A stretch of DNA of 64,000 bases from Bifidobacterium phasiani. Its GTDB lineage: Bacteria; Actinomycetota; Actinomycetes; Actinomycetales; Bifidobacteriaceae. Below are positions 53,371-63,203 of this stretch, one piece after another. A program made the translations under genes and the position numbers. A model generated the notes under the pieces. That model saw only the letters and a list, made by a program, of their open reading frames with translations, was not told the DNA's origin and did not search any database. How positions within the stretch are numbered: position 1 is the first letter of the stretch; each line of letters begins with the position of its first letter. The stretch spans positions 62,001 through 126,000 of the forward strand of contig NZ_JAHBBD010000002.1 of NCBI RefSeq assembly GCF_019331775.1. Direction: 5' to 3'.

Positions 53371-55884
53371 CTATTCCGCGGTCGGCTTGCCGGCAGGTCT
53401 CTCGGTCGGTTTGTCGCCGGACTTGGCGGCCGGGTTATCGGACGACCGGTCAACCGGCTTGCCGGGCGAACCACCGGTCGGTTTCTCGGCAGCCTTGTCA
53501 GCCGCCTTGTCGTCAGTCTTCTCGATCGGCTTGTCGGTCACCTTCTCGGCAGGTTTCTCGGCCGCCTTCTCCGCCGGCCTGTCGGCGGCCCGGTCGAGCT
53601 GCTTCGCCTTGGCGGTCGCCTTCGACGACTGCCCCACGCGGGTCAGGCGCGGCGGACGGCGCGTCGAGACGAACAGCGGCTGGACCTCGACCACCGGGTT
53701 GTACGGGGCCAGGCCGAACCACTTGACCGGGGAGCCGGCCACGCGGCGGATCGCGTACTTGATCTGCAGCGACAGCGCGCCGCGGCCGGAGACGTTGGAC
53801 TCCGGCATCAGCGCCTTGTGGATCACCACGTAGCGGATCGTGCCGATGCCCGGATCGGCGTCGACCTTCGGGTAGATCGACGTCTGGTTCGGCAGCTCGC
53901 CGGTGCGCTCCAGATCGTGCATGATCTGGTGCAGGTAGGCCGGGATCGACTGCGAGACCTTGAAGCCCAGCCGCATGCGCACGCGGAACAGGTAGTCGGT
54001 GCCGAAGTTCTCGACCGTGTACTCGCGGGTGAACGGCTCGTCGGTCGTCTGCACCGACACCGCCCACCAGGCGCGGGCGCGCTTGGGGTGGTCGGCGAAG
54101 ATCGAGAAGAAGATGTCGGTGTCGAGGCGCTTGAGGTCCGAATCCGACGTCAGGTAGACGATGTTGTCGGCGAAGTAGCCGATGCGCTTGTCGTCGTGCA
54201 ACTTGTCGAGCGCCGGCATGAAGTCCTTCGGCATCATGTGGCGGCGCTGCGCGCGCTCGAGCTTCGTGCCCTCGTTCCATGTGTACATCACCATGAGGAT
54301 CGCCAGCGTGAGCAGCAGCGTGAACCAGCCGCCGTGCAGGAACTTCGCCATCGACGCGGCGAAGAACAGCACCTGGATGGCGAGGAACACCACCGTGAAC
54401 ACGACGGCGGCCACGCGCTTGCGCTGGTACCAGATGTACACGCCCAGCAGGATCGTCGTGGTGATCATCGTGATGGTCAACGCCAGGCCGTACGCCGCGG
54501 AGATGTGCTCCGAATCGCGGAACAGCGCCAGCACCGCGAGCGTGGCCACGCACAGCACGACGTTGATGACCGGGATGTACAGCTGGCCGCGCGTGCGCGC
54601 CGGGTAGCGCACCTGCAGATGCGGCATCCAGTTCAGGCGCGTCGCCTCGGAGACCATCGTGAACGCGCCGGTGATCAGGGCCTGCGAGGCGATCACGCCG
54701 GCGGTCACCGACAGCACGACGGCGACGTAGCGCACGTTCGGGTTCATCATCTGGAAGAACGGGTTGACCGACTCCGCGTCGGCGAACGCCGGGTTGTCCT
54801 GGTTGCGCAGCATCCACGCGCCCTGCCCGAAGTAGTTGAGCACCAGCGCGACCTTGATGAACGGCCAGGTGAAGTAGATGTTGCCGCGGCCCACGTGGCC
54901 CATGTCGGAGTACAGCGCCTCGGCGCCGGTGGTCGACAGGAACACCGTGCCCATCAGCGCCAGGCCGGCCTCGTTCCCGGGGCTGAACAGGAACCTGACG
55001 CCGTACACCGGGTTGAGCGCGGCGAGCACCGACCAGTCCCCGCCGATGGCGACGACGCCGACCACCGCGAGGAAGGCGAACCAGACCATCACCACCGAGC
55101 CGAACACCTTGCCGATGGACTCGGTGCCGCGCGACTGCACGGCGAACAGGACCACGATGATCACCGCGGTGATCATCAGCGTCAGGTTCCCGTTGTCGGA
55201 GAACAGCCGCTCCAGGGCCGGCAGGGTCCGCAGGCCCTCGACCGCGGACGATATCGACACCGCGGGGGTCAGCACGGAGTCCGCCAGGAACGCCGCGCCG
55301 CCGAGCATCGCCGGGATCGCCAGCCACGCGCCGTGCTTGCGGATCAGCGAGTACAGCGCGAAGATGCCGCCCTCGCCGTTGTTGTCGATGCGCATCGCGA
55401 TGAGCACGTACTTCACGGTGGTGATCAGCGTGATCGACCAGAAGACCAGCGAGAGCATGCCCAGCACCGCGTCGCGCCCGGTGTTGGCCAGGCCGCCCTG
55501 GCCGGAGACGAAGGTCTGCGCGGTGTACAGGGGCGAGGTGCCGATGTCGCCGTAGACCACGCCGAGGGCGACGATGGCCATGCCCAGGCTGACCTTGTCC
55601 GGGCTCGACTGCAGCCTGTACCACCAGCGCCCGATGGGGCCCTTATCGGCCACCTTGTCGAGCTTCTCGGCCTCCTTGCGTTCGGCCTCCTGCTGCTTGA
55701 TGAGTGTTTCGCGCTCTTCCTTGGTCAGCTTCTTGCGTGACACCTTCGGCGCGTTCGTGAATGAATCCGCCCTCAGCAGGGCCGGATCGGGCTTGCCGCC
55801 CCCGGTGCCGGCCGGACCCGTTCCGCCCTTCCTGCCGGACTGCTTTCCGTTCTTAGACGATCCACGCTTGCGTGACTCGACCAT
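53371..55884 (-). CDS. kup: Kup-family potassium transporter with long charged C-terminal tail
   Basis: Proton-coupled potassium uptake protein, 837 residues; typical Kup proteins are 620-700. An N-terminal polar region of about 70 residues precedes 12 membrane helices. Family marks: VVYGDIGTSPLYTAQTF in the first helix region, ALFSDMGHVGRG-like ALYSDMGHVGRGNIYFTW, and IASQALITGAFTMVSEATRL. The cytoplasmic C-terminus ends in about 90 residues of Lys/Pro/Ala/Asp-rich imperfect repeats (KPAEK, DKPIEK, DKAAEK). The start at 55884 has GGAGG eight bases upstream. Monocistronic. Confidence 0.93.
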   Translation of the reverse strand: MVESRKRGSSKNGKQSGRKGGTGPAGTGGGKPDPALLRADSFTNAPKVSRKKLTKEERETLIKQQEAERKEAEKLDKVADKGPIGRWWYRLQSSPDKVSLGMAIVALGVVYGDIGTSPLYTAQTFVSGQGGLANTGRDAVLGMLSLVFWSITLITTVKYVLIAMRIDNNGEGGIFALYSLIRKHGAWLAIPAMLGGAAFLADSVLTPAVSISSAVEGLRTLPALERLFSDNGNLTLMITAVIIVVLFAVQSRGTESIGKVFGSVVMVWFAFLAVVGVVAIGGDWSVLAALNPVYGVRFLFSPGNEAGLALMGTVFLSTTGAEALYSDMGHVGRGNIYFTWPFIKVALVLNYFGQGAWMLRNQDNPAFADAESVNPFFQMMNPNVRYVAVVLSVTAGVIASQALITGAFTMVSEATRLNWMPHLQVRYPARTRGQLYIPVINVVLCVATLAVLALFRDSEHISAAYGLALTITMITTTILLGVYIWYQRKRVAAVVFTVVFLAIQVLFFAASMAKFLHGGWFTLLLTLAILMVMYTWNEGTKLERAQRRHMMPKDFMPALDKLHDDKRIGYFADNIVYLTSDSDLKRLDTDIFFSIFADHPKRARAWWAVSVQTTDEPFTREYTVENFGTDYLFRVRMRLGFKVSQSIPAYLHQIMHDLERTGELPNQTSIYPKVDADPGIGTIRYVVIHKALMPESNVSGRGALSLQIKYAIRRVAGSPVKWFGLAPYNPVVEVQPLFVSTRRPPRLTRVGQSSKATAKAKQLDRAADRPAEKAAEKPAEKVTDKPIEKTDDKAADKAAEKPTGGSPGKPVDRSSDNPAAKSGDKPTERPAGKPTAE

Positions 55885-56109
55885 TTCACAATCCTCCATC
55901 GCCGGGGACCTTCCCCGCACGCGAGTTTCTGAGATGGGATATGCCGCCGTGATTCCGACGCCGCCCCCATGCACAGATGGCTAGTCTATACGGCGACCGC
56001 ATAATTGGCGAATCGAATTGTGAAGATGGGCCGAACCCTTTGGAAACACTGGGATTTCGGGGGTTGTGGGACGGGGTTGCCCGGGCGTGGCGGGCGCTGT
56101 TGCGTATCA

Positions 56110-56142
56110 TGCACAATGTGTATATAACGTTATAGCGCGGCG
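56110..56142. repeat. Degenerate unit of the GCACAATGTGTA element
   Basis: A single diverged copy of the roughly 30-bp unit that is doubled in the 125-bp repeats: GCACAATGTGTA is exact and AGCGC is kept, but the middle differs. It is 95 bases before the first 125-bp copy. Confidence 0.6.
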
Positions 56143-56205
56143 ACCGGCGGGTCGGGGGCGGGGCCGGACCGGGGCACAGGTCGCCAGGACCCCGAGAACG
56201 TCCCC

Positions 56206-56330
56206 GCCTCGATCGGCCGCCACCCCGCCCAACGCACAATGTGTACGTCGGCAAGCGCCGAAATCGGCCATTTCGGGCGCGAATCCCGACTTTTCACAAC
56301 GCACAATGTGTATGTGGTAAAGCGCCGCCG
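56206..56330. repeat. 125-bp intergenic repeat, copy 1
   Basis: Direct copy of 63204-63328; 120 of 125 bases agree and all five differences are transitions. Internally it holds two direct units of about 30 bases, each with AACGCACAATGTGTA and AAGCGC. Between them is the hairpin GCGCCGAAAT/ATTTCGGGCGC, whose C-G pair (56259, 56275) is T-A in the other copy. Confidence 0.9.
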
Positions 56331-56337
56331 AAGAGTG

Positions 56338-56415
56338 CCGCAGGGTTTGGGGGTTGGTCCGCGGGCTTTGGCGGGAAACCGCCATTCTCCGCGGACCAAC
56401 CCCCGAACCCTGCGG
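56338..56415. terminator. Very long hairpin beside repeat copy 1
   Basis: Arms of 27 bases (56338-56364 and 56389-56415) pair with one T-G position. The loop holds GGCGG-GAAA-CCGCC. It lies 180 bases downstream of the GH43 stop and may end that transcript. The rest of the kup-GH43 gap shows no gene. Confidence 0.6.
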
Positions 56416-56592
56416 GACGGAATCAGCACGCCATCGACGCACCCCGCCCAGCCCAGCCACGGCCATACGCGCATTCAGAACATTGAAGCTGAAGCCGCGC
56501 CCGTCAGCGCATCATTGGATATCCACGACCGAAACCGCCGCCACCGGCGAGCGACCGGAACGACCAGTCCAGACCGCACCGCCGGCAGCCGG

Positions 56593-57561
56593 TCAAAAGG
56601 CCAGCGGCCGAACGTATGACCCCACCTGCGGGCGGACCGGCTCGATCGAACCGTCCTCCCGGTGCACGAGCGGGGCGAACACGACCTCACGATGGCAGCC
56701 GTCGCCGCCCTCCCACCGTCCGCCCGGATGGTAGGCGAAGCGATGGTAGGCGATGATCCACTCGTCGGTGCCGGGAATGTTGACGATGCTGTGGTGCCCC
56801 GTCGCGTAGATGCCGTGCCCCGGGTCCTGCTCGACCAGCGTGCGCGGCTCGCTCCACGGCCCCTCCAGCGACTCGGACATGGCGTACTTCACGCAGTACT
56901 CGGGATCGCGGGCGTCGTTCTCGCTCCAGGACGCGTAGTACACGCCCGCGCGCCGGTGGATCCAGATGGCCTCGCGGAAGTCGCCGGGCACCCACGAGAC
57001 CACGCGGTCGCGGTCGAACCCCAGGCAGTCGTCGGCGTACGGCGCGATGCACGCGCGGCCGTTGCCCCACAGGAAATAGCGGGTGCCGTCGTCGTCGACG
57101 AACGTGCCGGGGTCGATGGTGTGGCAGTCGAACTCGCCGCGGCGGACGATCGGCTCCGGCTCGGCGACGAACGGCCCGTAGGGGGTGTCGGCCACCGCGG
57201 CGCCGATCTGCGAGTCGGCGACGAAGGTCATCACGTAGCGCCCGTCCGCCGCCTTGACGATGGAGGGGGCCCAGGCGCCGTCCGCGCCGCTCCACCACGG
57301 CACGTCGCGCAGGTCCAGGGCCGGATGGCGCTCCCACGTCGCCAGGTCGTCGGAGACGTAGACGCTGAAGGCCGTGGTGCCCCAGTCGTCGACGCCGTCG
57401 TCGGTGCAGTACAGGAAGTACCGGCCGTCGAAGACCGCCAGGTTCGGATCGGCGCAGTACCGGCGCAGCGGATTGGTCGCAAGCACCGTGTCGTTCACGC
57501 GGTGGGGCAGGGCCTCCGGCGCGGCGGCGCGGGAAACCCGGGGTTCAGGCATGGTCGACAT
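56593..57561 (-). CDS. GH43-type glycoside hydrolase
   Basis: Five-bladed beta-propeller glycosidase of 322 residues. Signs: the catalytic base Asp38 in RYCADPNLAVFDGRYFLYCT, the middle acidic residue in DPGTFVDDDGTRYFLWG, and the general acid in FREAIWIHRRAGVYYASWS. Members act on arabinan, xylan or galactan side chains; the exact substrate is unknown. No signal peptide, so it works on imported sugar. The ATG at 57561 follows GGAGG and overlaps the end of the upstream glycosidase gene by 17 bases. It is the last gene of the operon binding protein - two permeases - clan GH-A enzyme - GH43. Confidence 0.88.
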   Translation of the reverse strand: MSTMPEPRVSRAAAPEALPHRVNDTVLATNPLRRYCADPNLAVFDGRYFLYCTDDGVDDWGTTAFSVYVSDDLATWERHPALDLRDVPWWSGADGAWAPSIVKAADGRYVMTFVADSQIGAAVADTPYGPFVAEPEPIVRRGEFDCHTIDPGTFVDDDGTRYFLWGNGRACIAPYADDCLGFDRDRVVSWVPGDFREAIWIHRRAGVYYASWSENDARDPEYCVKYAMSESLEGPWSEPRTLVEQDPGHGIYATGHHSIVNIPGTDEWIIAYHRFAYHPGGRWEGGDGCHREVVFAPLVHREDGSIEPVRPQVGSYVRPLAF

Positions 57562-58693
57562 CCTGCCTCCTTCCATGTGCCGTTGCCGGCAGACGCTTGT
57601 CGGAATTGCACGCCCGGATCACGGCGATCTCGTCCTTGTCGTACGGCGTGAAATCGTCGTGGAAGATGTCGTGCATCCACAGATTCCGGTCGATGCCGGG
57701 GTACGGCTTGAGAAAGTCCCAGACCACGTCGAACTGCGTCTTGCCGTTGACGAAGCCGAAGAAATAGCTGCCGACGCCCTCGCGCTTCCACAGCGGCAGA
57801 TGCGTCTCGATGCAGCTGCCCAGGGGGCGGTGCATCCACTCGGTGTTGATCAGCGGCCGGCGGAACCGACGCAGATACGCGACGAAACGCTTGGCATGCA
57901 GGTAGTCGCCGTAATAGTGGAAGCTGACGATATCCGACAGCTCGACCGACTCCCGCTCGGTGGCGCTGTGGATGCGCGGATCGTGAAGCCACCGGTAGTA
58001 GTCGCCGCCGCCGTCCGGCATGGCACCCCAGACCTCCGCGGTCAGGGGTTGGGTGACGTCCTCCTCCCGCAGCCAGGCGAACACCTTGCGCATCAGCGGC
58101 ATGGACATATCGCCCCGAGAGGAGTTGCCCAGCTCGTTCCACACGTTCCAGATCAGGATCCGCCGGTCGTCGCCGTACCGGCCGGCCATCTCGCGGACGT
58201 ACCGCTCGACGTGGCGCTCCATTCCCGGATCGTCGGTGATGCTGTACCCGACGGCGCCGCCGAACTGCGTGTCCTCGTCGAACGAGTTGGCGTCCGTGCC
58301 GCCGAAGAACCCGGGGACGGGCTCCGGCTGGGGGCCGAAGACCGGTTCCCGGAACGCGCTGCGCGGCGGCACGCAGTCGTTGAACAGGATGGGCATCATC
58401 GTCATGCCATAGCCGTCCAGCAGGGCAAGGAACTCGTCAAGATGCGCGAAGAACGCATCATGCTGGCGCAGCCACACCTCGAACGGCAGGTGCACGCGCA
58501 CGCTGTTGAGCCCCAGGCCCGCGGCCAGCGCGATCTCCTTGGCCGCCTGCCGGAACGCCTCGTCGTGCCCGTATTCCTGCAGCAGATACAGTACGCCCCC
58601 GGTGGACGTGCTCGGCACGAAATTGAATCCGGAGATCCACTCCCGTTCCGTGTACCACGCCCAGATCTCGTCTTCCGACCATCGTCGTCGCAT
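57545..58693 (-). CDS. Clan GH-A glycoside hydrolase (GH5-like)
   Basis: A 382-residue TIM-barrel retaining glycosidase. Seen: GFNFVPSTSTGGVLYLLQEY and GLGLNSVRVHLPFEVWLRQH near the start, acid/base Glu187 in WNVWNELGNSS, a His-Tyr-Tyr strand (DIVSFHYYGDYLH), nucleophile Glu285 in LINTEWMHRPLG. The pattern matches bacterial proteins labelled 1,4-beta-xylanase or cellulase-like, but the GH family cannot be fixed by eye. No signal peptide. The start at 58693 follows GGGAGG, and the gene begins 33 bases after the permease stop. Confidence 0.8.
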   Translation of the reverse strand: MRRRWSEDEIWAWYTEREWISGFNFVPSTSTGGVLYLLQEYGHDEAFRQAAKEIALAAGLGLNSVRVHLPFEVWLRQHDAFFAHLDEFLALLDGYGMTMMPILFNDCVPPRSAFREPVFGPQPEPVPGFFGGTDANSFDEDTQFGGAVGYSITDDPGMERHVERYVREMAGRYGDDRRILIWNVWNELGNSSRGDMSMPLMRKVFAWLREEDVTQPLTAEVWGAMPDGGGDYYRWLHDPRIHSATERESVELSDIVSFHYYGDYLHAKRFVAYLRRFRRPLINTEWMHRPLGSCIETHLPLWKREGVGSYFFGFVNGKTQFDVVWDFLKPYPGIDRNLWMHDIFHDDFTPYDKDEIAVIRACNSDKRLPATAHGRRQDVDHA

Positions 58694-58726
58694 TGTTCGA
58701 CCTCCCACAAGGCTTGCGGCAAAGAC

Positions 58727-59608
58727 TCAGCCCTTGACCGACCCCGCGACCAGGCCGGAGACGATCCAGCGCTGGCACAGCACGAAGAAGACGAACACCG
58801 GCACGAGCGCGATGACCGTGATGGTCATGAACACGGTCCAGTCCGTGGCGAACTGGCCGACGGCGTTGTAGACCTGGAGCACGATCGTCTTCTTCTCCGT
58901 CGACGAGATGAACACGTTCGGGTTCATGAAGTCGTTCCACGTGCTCAGCGTCTGGAAGACCACCACGGTGGTCAGGATCGGGCGGATCAGGGGCAGCACG
59001 ATGGTCCAGTAGATGCGCAGCGAGCTCGCGCCGTCGATGCGCGCGGCCTCGATGAGCTCATAGGGCAGGCTCCTCATGTATCCCACGATCAGGAAGTAGC
59101 AGAACACCGCCCCGCCCAGGTACAGCACCACCAGACCGGGCAGGGTGTTGACCAGGCCGGTGGCCGCCTCCATGCGGTACAGCGGGATCAGGGTGGCCTG
59201 CGACGGGATCACGAACGCGATCATCAGCACGGCGCCCACCAGGGCCGTGAACCGCGAGTTGCGGATGATCATGCCGTAGGCGGCCAGCGAACCGATCGCG
59301 ACCTGGAACACGACGCCGAACACCGTGACGAACAGCGTGTTGAAGAACGAACGGACGATGGGAAGCTCGTCGAAGGCCTTGGCGTAGTTGCCGAACACCC
59401 AGTGCTTCGGCAGGCCCAGCGGATCCGAGTACATCTCCACGCCGGACTTGAACGTGCTGATCAGCACGTACCACAGCGGAATCGCGCACACCGCGGCGAG
59501 CGCGAGGATGACCACGGTGCGCACCCAGTAGGCGATGCGGGCGCGCGCGGAGAACGTCATGCCCGTCCCACGCCGCGTCGTCCCTGATTTCTTTGCCGGC
59601 GTATTCAT
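58727..59608 (-). CDS. ABC sugar transporter permease, MalG type (second module)
   Basis: A 293-residue importer subunit with six membrane segments and the EAA loop (ELIEAARIDGASSLRIYWTI). It ends in the VAGSVKG tail usual for MalG-type subunits. The start at 59608 follows AAAGGAG, and its first base is the last base of the upstream permease stop (TGATG), so the two are translationally coupled. No ATPase gene is in the module. Confidence 0.93.
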   Translation of the reverse strand: MNTPAKKSGTTRRGTGMTFSARARIAYWVRTVVILALAAVCAIPLWYVLISTFKSGVEMYSDPLGLPKHWVFGNYAKAFDELPIVRSFFNTLFVTVFGVVFQVAIGSLAAYGMIIRNSRFTALVGAVLMIAFVIPSQATLIPLYRMEAATGLVNTLPGLVVLYLGGAVFCYFLIVGYMRSLPYELIEAARIDGASSLRIYWTIVLPLIRPILTTVVVFQTLSTWNDFMNPNVFISSTEKKTIVLQVYNAVGQFATDWTVFMTITVIALVPVFVFFVLCQRWIVSGLVAGSVKG

Positions 59609-60555
59609 CACACGAATCTCCTTTGAATCATGCTGGAGATGCCCAGCTGAGCGAAAATCACCACGCACATCGCTATGGTGAACAGCACCGACAGCGCGGA
59701 GGCGATGCCGTACTGCTGCTGGCCGATGCCCCGGTCGATGATGGCCTGGCTGACCGTGTTCGTGGCGAAGCCGGGGCCGCCGCCGGTCAGCGTGAACGGC
59801 AGGTCGTAGACCTTCAGACCGCCCGACATCAGCAGGAACATCGAGACCACGATGCCCGGGGTCAGCTGCGGCAGCGTGATGTGGATGAACTGCTGGCGCG
59901 CGTTGGCGCCGTCCACCCGGGCCTGTTCGTACAGATCGGACGGAATCGACTGCAGATACGCCAGATACAGCGTGGCATGCCAGCCGATCTGCGCCCAGAC
60001 GCCCACGAAGATCACGCAGGCCTGGGCCAGCCGGGAGTTCGACAGCCACGGCACGGTGTCGAGGCCGAGGTTGACGAGCAGGGTGTTGATCATGCCGGAC
60101 TGCAGCGGGGAGAGGATCAGCTTCCACACCATGCCCATGAGCGCCAGCGAGGGCACCGAGAGGAAAAAGAACAGCGAACGGGCGAAGTTCCTGCCCAGGA
60201 ACCGCTGGTTGAGCTGGACGGCCAGGGGGATGGCGATCACCGTCACCAGCAGCGTGGTGAGCACCGCATACACGATGGTGAAGCCCAGTCCCTCCAGGAT
60301 GGAGGCGTCGGAGAATATCTTCGCATAGTTCTCCAAGCCGACCCAGCCGGGATTGAGGTTCAGCCCGTCCCAATCCGTCAGCGAGTAGTACAGCGTCTGC
60401 GCCAGCGGCACGGCATACAGCACCACGAACACCGCGCAGATCGGCAGCAGGAACCACGAGGCGGCGACGTCCTCCTTCAGGTTCCTCATGCGTTTGCGCC
60501 GTTCGAGTTCCCTGTCGCTGGCGTATACGGCCTTGGTCTTCCGCCGAATGGTCAT
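59608..60555 (-). CDS. ABC sugar transporter permease, MalF type (second module)
   Basis: A 315-residue partner permease. A basic cytoplasmic N-terminus is followed by SWFLLPICAVFVVLYAVPLA and five further segments; the EAA loop is LYEQARVDGANARQQFIHIT. The start at 60555 has GGAAGGAG upstream. It is separated by 109 bases of GC-rich inverted sequence from the binding-protein gene, as in the first module. Confidence 0.93.
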   Translation of the reverse strand: MTIRRKTKAVYASDRELERRKRMRNLKEDVAASWFLLPICAVFVVLYAVPLAQTLYYSLTDWDGLNLNPGWVGLENYAKIFSDASILEGLGFTIVYAVLTTLLVTVIAIPLAVQLNQRFLGRNFARSLFFFLSVPSLALMGMVWKLILSPLQSGMINTLLVNLGLDTVPWLSNSRLAQACVIFVGVWAQIGWHATLYLAYLQSIPSDLYEQARVDGANARQQFIHITLPQLTPGIVVSMFLLMSGGLKVYDLPFTLTGGGPGFATNTVSQAIIDRGIGQQQYGIASALSVLFTIAMCVVIFAQLGISSMIQRRFV

Positions 60556-60664
60556 CTTTGACTCCTTCCTTCCGAATCCGACCCGACGGTCGCGAATGGG
60601 GCGCGAACCGGCCGGCGCCGTTGCGCCGGGAGCGGCCCGCGCCCCGGGCCGCGACGGCCGCGCG

Positions 60665-61921
60665 TCAGGACAGCGAGGCCACCTTCGCGTCCATGTTCTG
60701 TCCCCACTGCTCCGGGGTGGTCTGCCCCTGGACCAGCAGCTGGTACTGCGAGGTCGCCTCGGTGTCGATCGCGTCGCTCTGCACGCCGAAGTTCTGGTTC
60801 GGCAGATAGTACTTGCCGAGCTTCAGGCCCTCGTCATACACCTTCTGGTAGTGCGGGTCGATCTCCTGCTCGAATCCCTTGACGGTGACGATGTTGCCCG
60901 CGTCCGCGGTGATCTGCAGCGCCTCGTCGCTCAGCATGAACTCCAGCCACTTCTTGGCCGCGTCCAGCTTCTTGCCTTCGACCTTGGCGTAGATCGCGTA
61001 GCCGGGGCTGTCGGCGCCGGCGCCGTAGCGGGACTCGCCGCCCTCGAACGTCGGAACGAGGTCCATGGCCCAGTCGATGCCCGATTCGTTCAGCTTCGTG
61101 AAGTCCCACGCGCCGGTGATGATCATCGCGGCGTTGCCGTTGATGAACTCCTGCAGCGCCTGCTCGCCGCTGACGCCTACGGAGTCGCGGGACTCGACGT
61201 CCTCCTCGTACAGGCGCATCCACTGGGTCAGGCAGCCCTGGTACTCCTTCTCGAAGGTGGTGTCGCCGTTGATGATCGCCAGATCGCCTTCCTCGTTGCC
61301 TTCGGCGGCGTAATGGCCGCCCATGCACGCCGCCACGAGGTGCGGGGTCTCGTCGAGGTGCTCCTGGAACGGGGTGACGCCCAGCTCGTCCTTGATCTTC
61401 TTGCACAGGTCGATGAACTCGTCCCACGTCTCCGGAATCTCGTCGGCGCCGACCTTGGCCAGTATCTCCTTGTTGTAGACGATGCCCGACTCCCACGCCG
61501 TGGAGGTCACGCCGTAGACCCTGCCGTCCTTGGACATGTATGCGCGGCTGCCGTCGCCCATCTTCTCCACGAACGGCTCGTCGGTGATGTCCAGGACGAG
61601 GTCCTGGGCGACGTGCAGGTCGTTCTTCGCGTTGCCGAAGTAGAACACGTCGGGGGCCTGCCCGCCGGTGATGCGGGTGTTGAGGATCTGCGCCTTGTCG
61701 CCGTTCGCCGGGGCGCTGCTCTGGTCGACCTTGATGTCGGGGTACTTCGCCTCGAAGGCCTCGATGTACGGCTTCATCACCTGGTCGTTGTCCCACGTGA
61801 ACATCGTCAGCGTCGTCTTGCCGTCGTTCTGGGCGGTGTCGCCGCCGCACGCGGCCAGCGGCAACAGCATCGCACCCGCCGCGAGCGCGGCGGCGACCCG
61901 AACTGCCTTGTTGAGTTTCAT
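60665..61921 (-). CDS. Sugar-binding lipoprotein (second module)
   Basis: Family 1 solute-binding lipoprotein, 418 residues. Lipobox LPLAAC lies near residue 26. Typical segments follow: LTMFTWDNDQVMKPYIEAFE, TGGQAPDVFYFGN and FINGNAAMIITGAWDF. The ATG at 61921 has AAAGGAG five bases upstream. It is the first gene of the operon and divergent from the LacI gene. The ligand is unknown; a xylo- or arabino-oligosaccharide would fit the two hydrolases. Confidence 0.92.
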   Translation of the reverse strand: MKLNKAVRVAAALAAGAMLLPLAACGGDTAQNDGKTTLTMFTWDNDQVMKPYIEAFEAKYPDIKVDQSSAPANGDKAQILNTRITGGQAPDVFYFGNAKNDLHVAQDLVLDITDEPFVEKMGDGSRAYMSKDGRVYGVTSTAWESGIVYNKEILAKVGADEIPETWDEFIDLCKKIKDELGVTPFQEHLDETPHLVAACMGGHYAAEGNEEGDLAIINGDTTFEKEYQGCLTQWMRLYEEDVESRDSVGVSGEQALQEFINGNAAMIITGAWDFTKLNESGIDWAMDLVPTFEGGESRYGAGADSPGYAIYAKVEGKKLDAAKKWLEFMLSDEALQITADAGNIVTVKGFEQEIDPHYQKVYDEGLKLGKYYLPNQNFGVQSDAIDTEATSQYQLLVQGQTTPEQWGQNMDAKVASLS

Positions 61922-62011
61922 TGCTTCTCCTTTCGTCGCAGACCACACCGCCTGCGTCGTCATGACCCACATGGCCACTGATGTCGAGCCAGGTACCGCT
62001 TCGTCCCGGCA

Positions 62012-62103
62012 CGTGATTTGAATCGATTATTTGACACGATTCAAATCACGATGCACCCATTATGCACCCAATGTTGAATCGTGTCAAATCTGCTTGGTAT
62101 ACT
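62012..62103. promoter_or_regulatory. Divergent promoters and LacI operators of the second module
   Basis: Minus-strand promoter: TTGACA (62087-62082), 17 bases, CATAAT (62064-62059). Plus-strand promoter: TTGAAT (62074-62079), 18 bases, TATACT (62098-62103). The operator TTGA-N6-TCAA (62074-62087) covers both -35 boxes; a second copy (62030-62045, opposite orientation) lies within a 14-bp perfect inverted repeat (62012-62025 with 62037-62050) just downstream of the importer start site. Confidence 0.75.
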
Positions 62104-62168
62104 GTGTCTTGCAGAGGCGGATCGCCGTCAGCACCGAAGCCTACAACGCGAACGAAGGGGGAAGGCGC

Positions 62169-63194
62169 ATGGTCACCATGAGCGATGTCGCCAAAGCAGC
62201 CGGCGTATCGCGCGCCACGGCGTCGTACGCGCTGCGCGGGGACCCGCGCATCGTCCCCGCGACGGCCGCGCGCGTCCGCGAGGCCGCGAAGCGCCTGCAC
62301 TACACCGCCAATCTCTCGGCACGATCCCTGCGTTCGGGGCGGAACGGCGTCGTCGGCGTCGCGATCTTCGAGCTCGACCGCCCGTACCCGTCCGAGATGA
62401 GCGCCGCCATGTCCCGGGAGGCCGAACGGCACGGCCTGCAGGTCATCGTGCAGCAGACGTCGAATTCCAAGGAGAGCGAGATCTCCATCCTGCGCAAGGT
62501 CACCAGCCAGCTGTGCGACGGGATGATCTTCAGCCCCAGCAACGTCAGCGACGAGGAGCTGCGGGCGCTGTCCGGCGGCAAGCCGATGGTGCTGCTCGAC
62601 GACGTGTCGCCGGACCCGGTGTTCGACTCGGTGGACACCCCATGCGTCGAAGGCGCGAAGGCGGCCGTCCGCCACCTCATCGACATCGGCTGCCGCCACA
62701 TCCTGGTCGTCGGGGCCGACTTCGAGGACCTCGCCGACGACCGCAAATCGGCGAAGGTCTCCAGCCGACGCATGCTGGGCAGCCTCCACGCCCTCGAGGA
62801 GGCGGACATGCCCATCGAGCCGGACATGTTCATCCCCCTCGCGCCCTGGGATCCGGAAAGCGCGCGGCGGTGCGCGCACGCCATCGCCGACTCCGGGCGC
62901 CCGGTCGACGGCGTCTTCTGCATGACCGACACCATCGCGCTGGGCGTCATCCGAGGACTGGCCGATCGCGGCCTGCGCGTGCCCGACGACATGGCGGTCA
63001 TCGGCTTTGACGGCATCTCGGAGGGCGCATGCTTCATCCCCTCGCTGTCCACGATCCGCACCGACCTCGACGACCTGGCCCGCAAGGCCATGGGACTGCT
63101 GCTCAAACGCATCGACGGCGACGCCGACGGATCCCCCGTGCACATGACCGCCGACTACGAGCTGCTCGCCCGCGAATCCACACGCCGCCGCTGA
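62169..63194 (+). CDS. LacI-family repressor of the second module
   Basis: A 341-residue regulator. The helix-turn-helix is VTMSDVAKAAGVSRATASYA; the effector domain runs from NGVVGVAIFELDRPYPSEM to HMTADYELLARESTRR. The start at 62169 is preceded by GGGGGAAGG; a further ATG at 62178 is possible. It is divergent from the binding-protein operon, and its operators overlap both promoters, so it likely represses both. The second copy of the 125-bp repeat begins 10 bases after its stop. Confidence 0.93.
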   Translation: MVTMSDVAKAAGVSRATASYALRGDPRIVPATAARVREAAKRLHYTANLSARSLRSGRNGVVGVAIFELDRPYPSEMSAAMSREAERHGLQVIVQQTSNSKESEISILRKVTSQLCDGMIFSPSNVSDEELRALSGGKPMVLLDDVSPDPVFDSVDTPCVEGAKAAVRHLIDIGCRHILVVGADFEDLADDRKSAKVSSRRMLGSLHALEEADMPIEPDMFIPLAPWDPESARRCAHAIADSGRPVDGVFCMTDTIALGVIRGLADRGLRVPDDMAVIGFDGISEGACFIPSLSTIRTDLDDLARKAMGLLLKRIDGDADGSPVHMTADYELLARESTRRR

Positions 63195-63203
63195 CCGGCG
63201 GCC

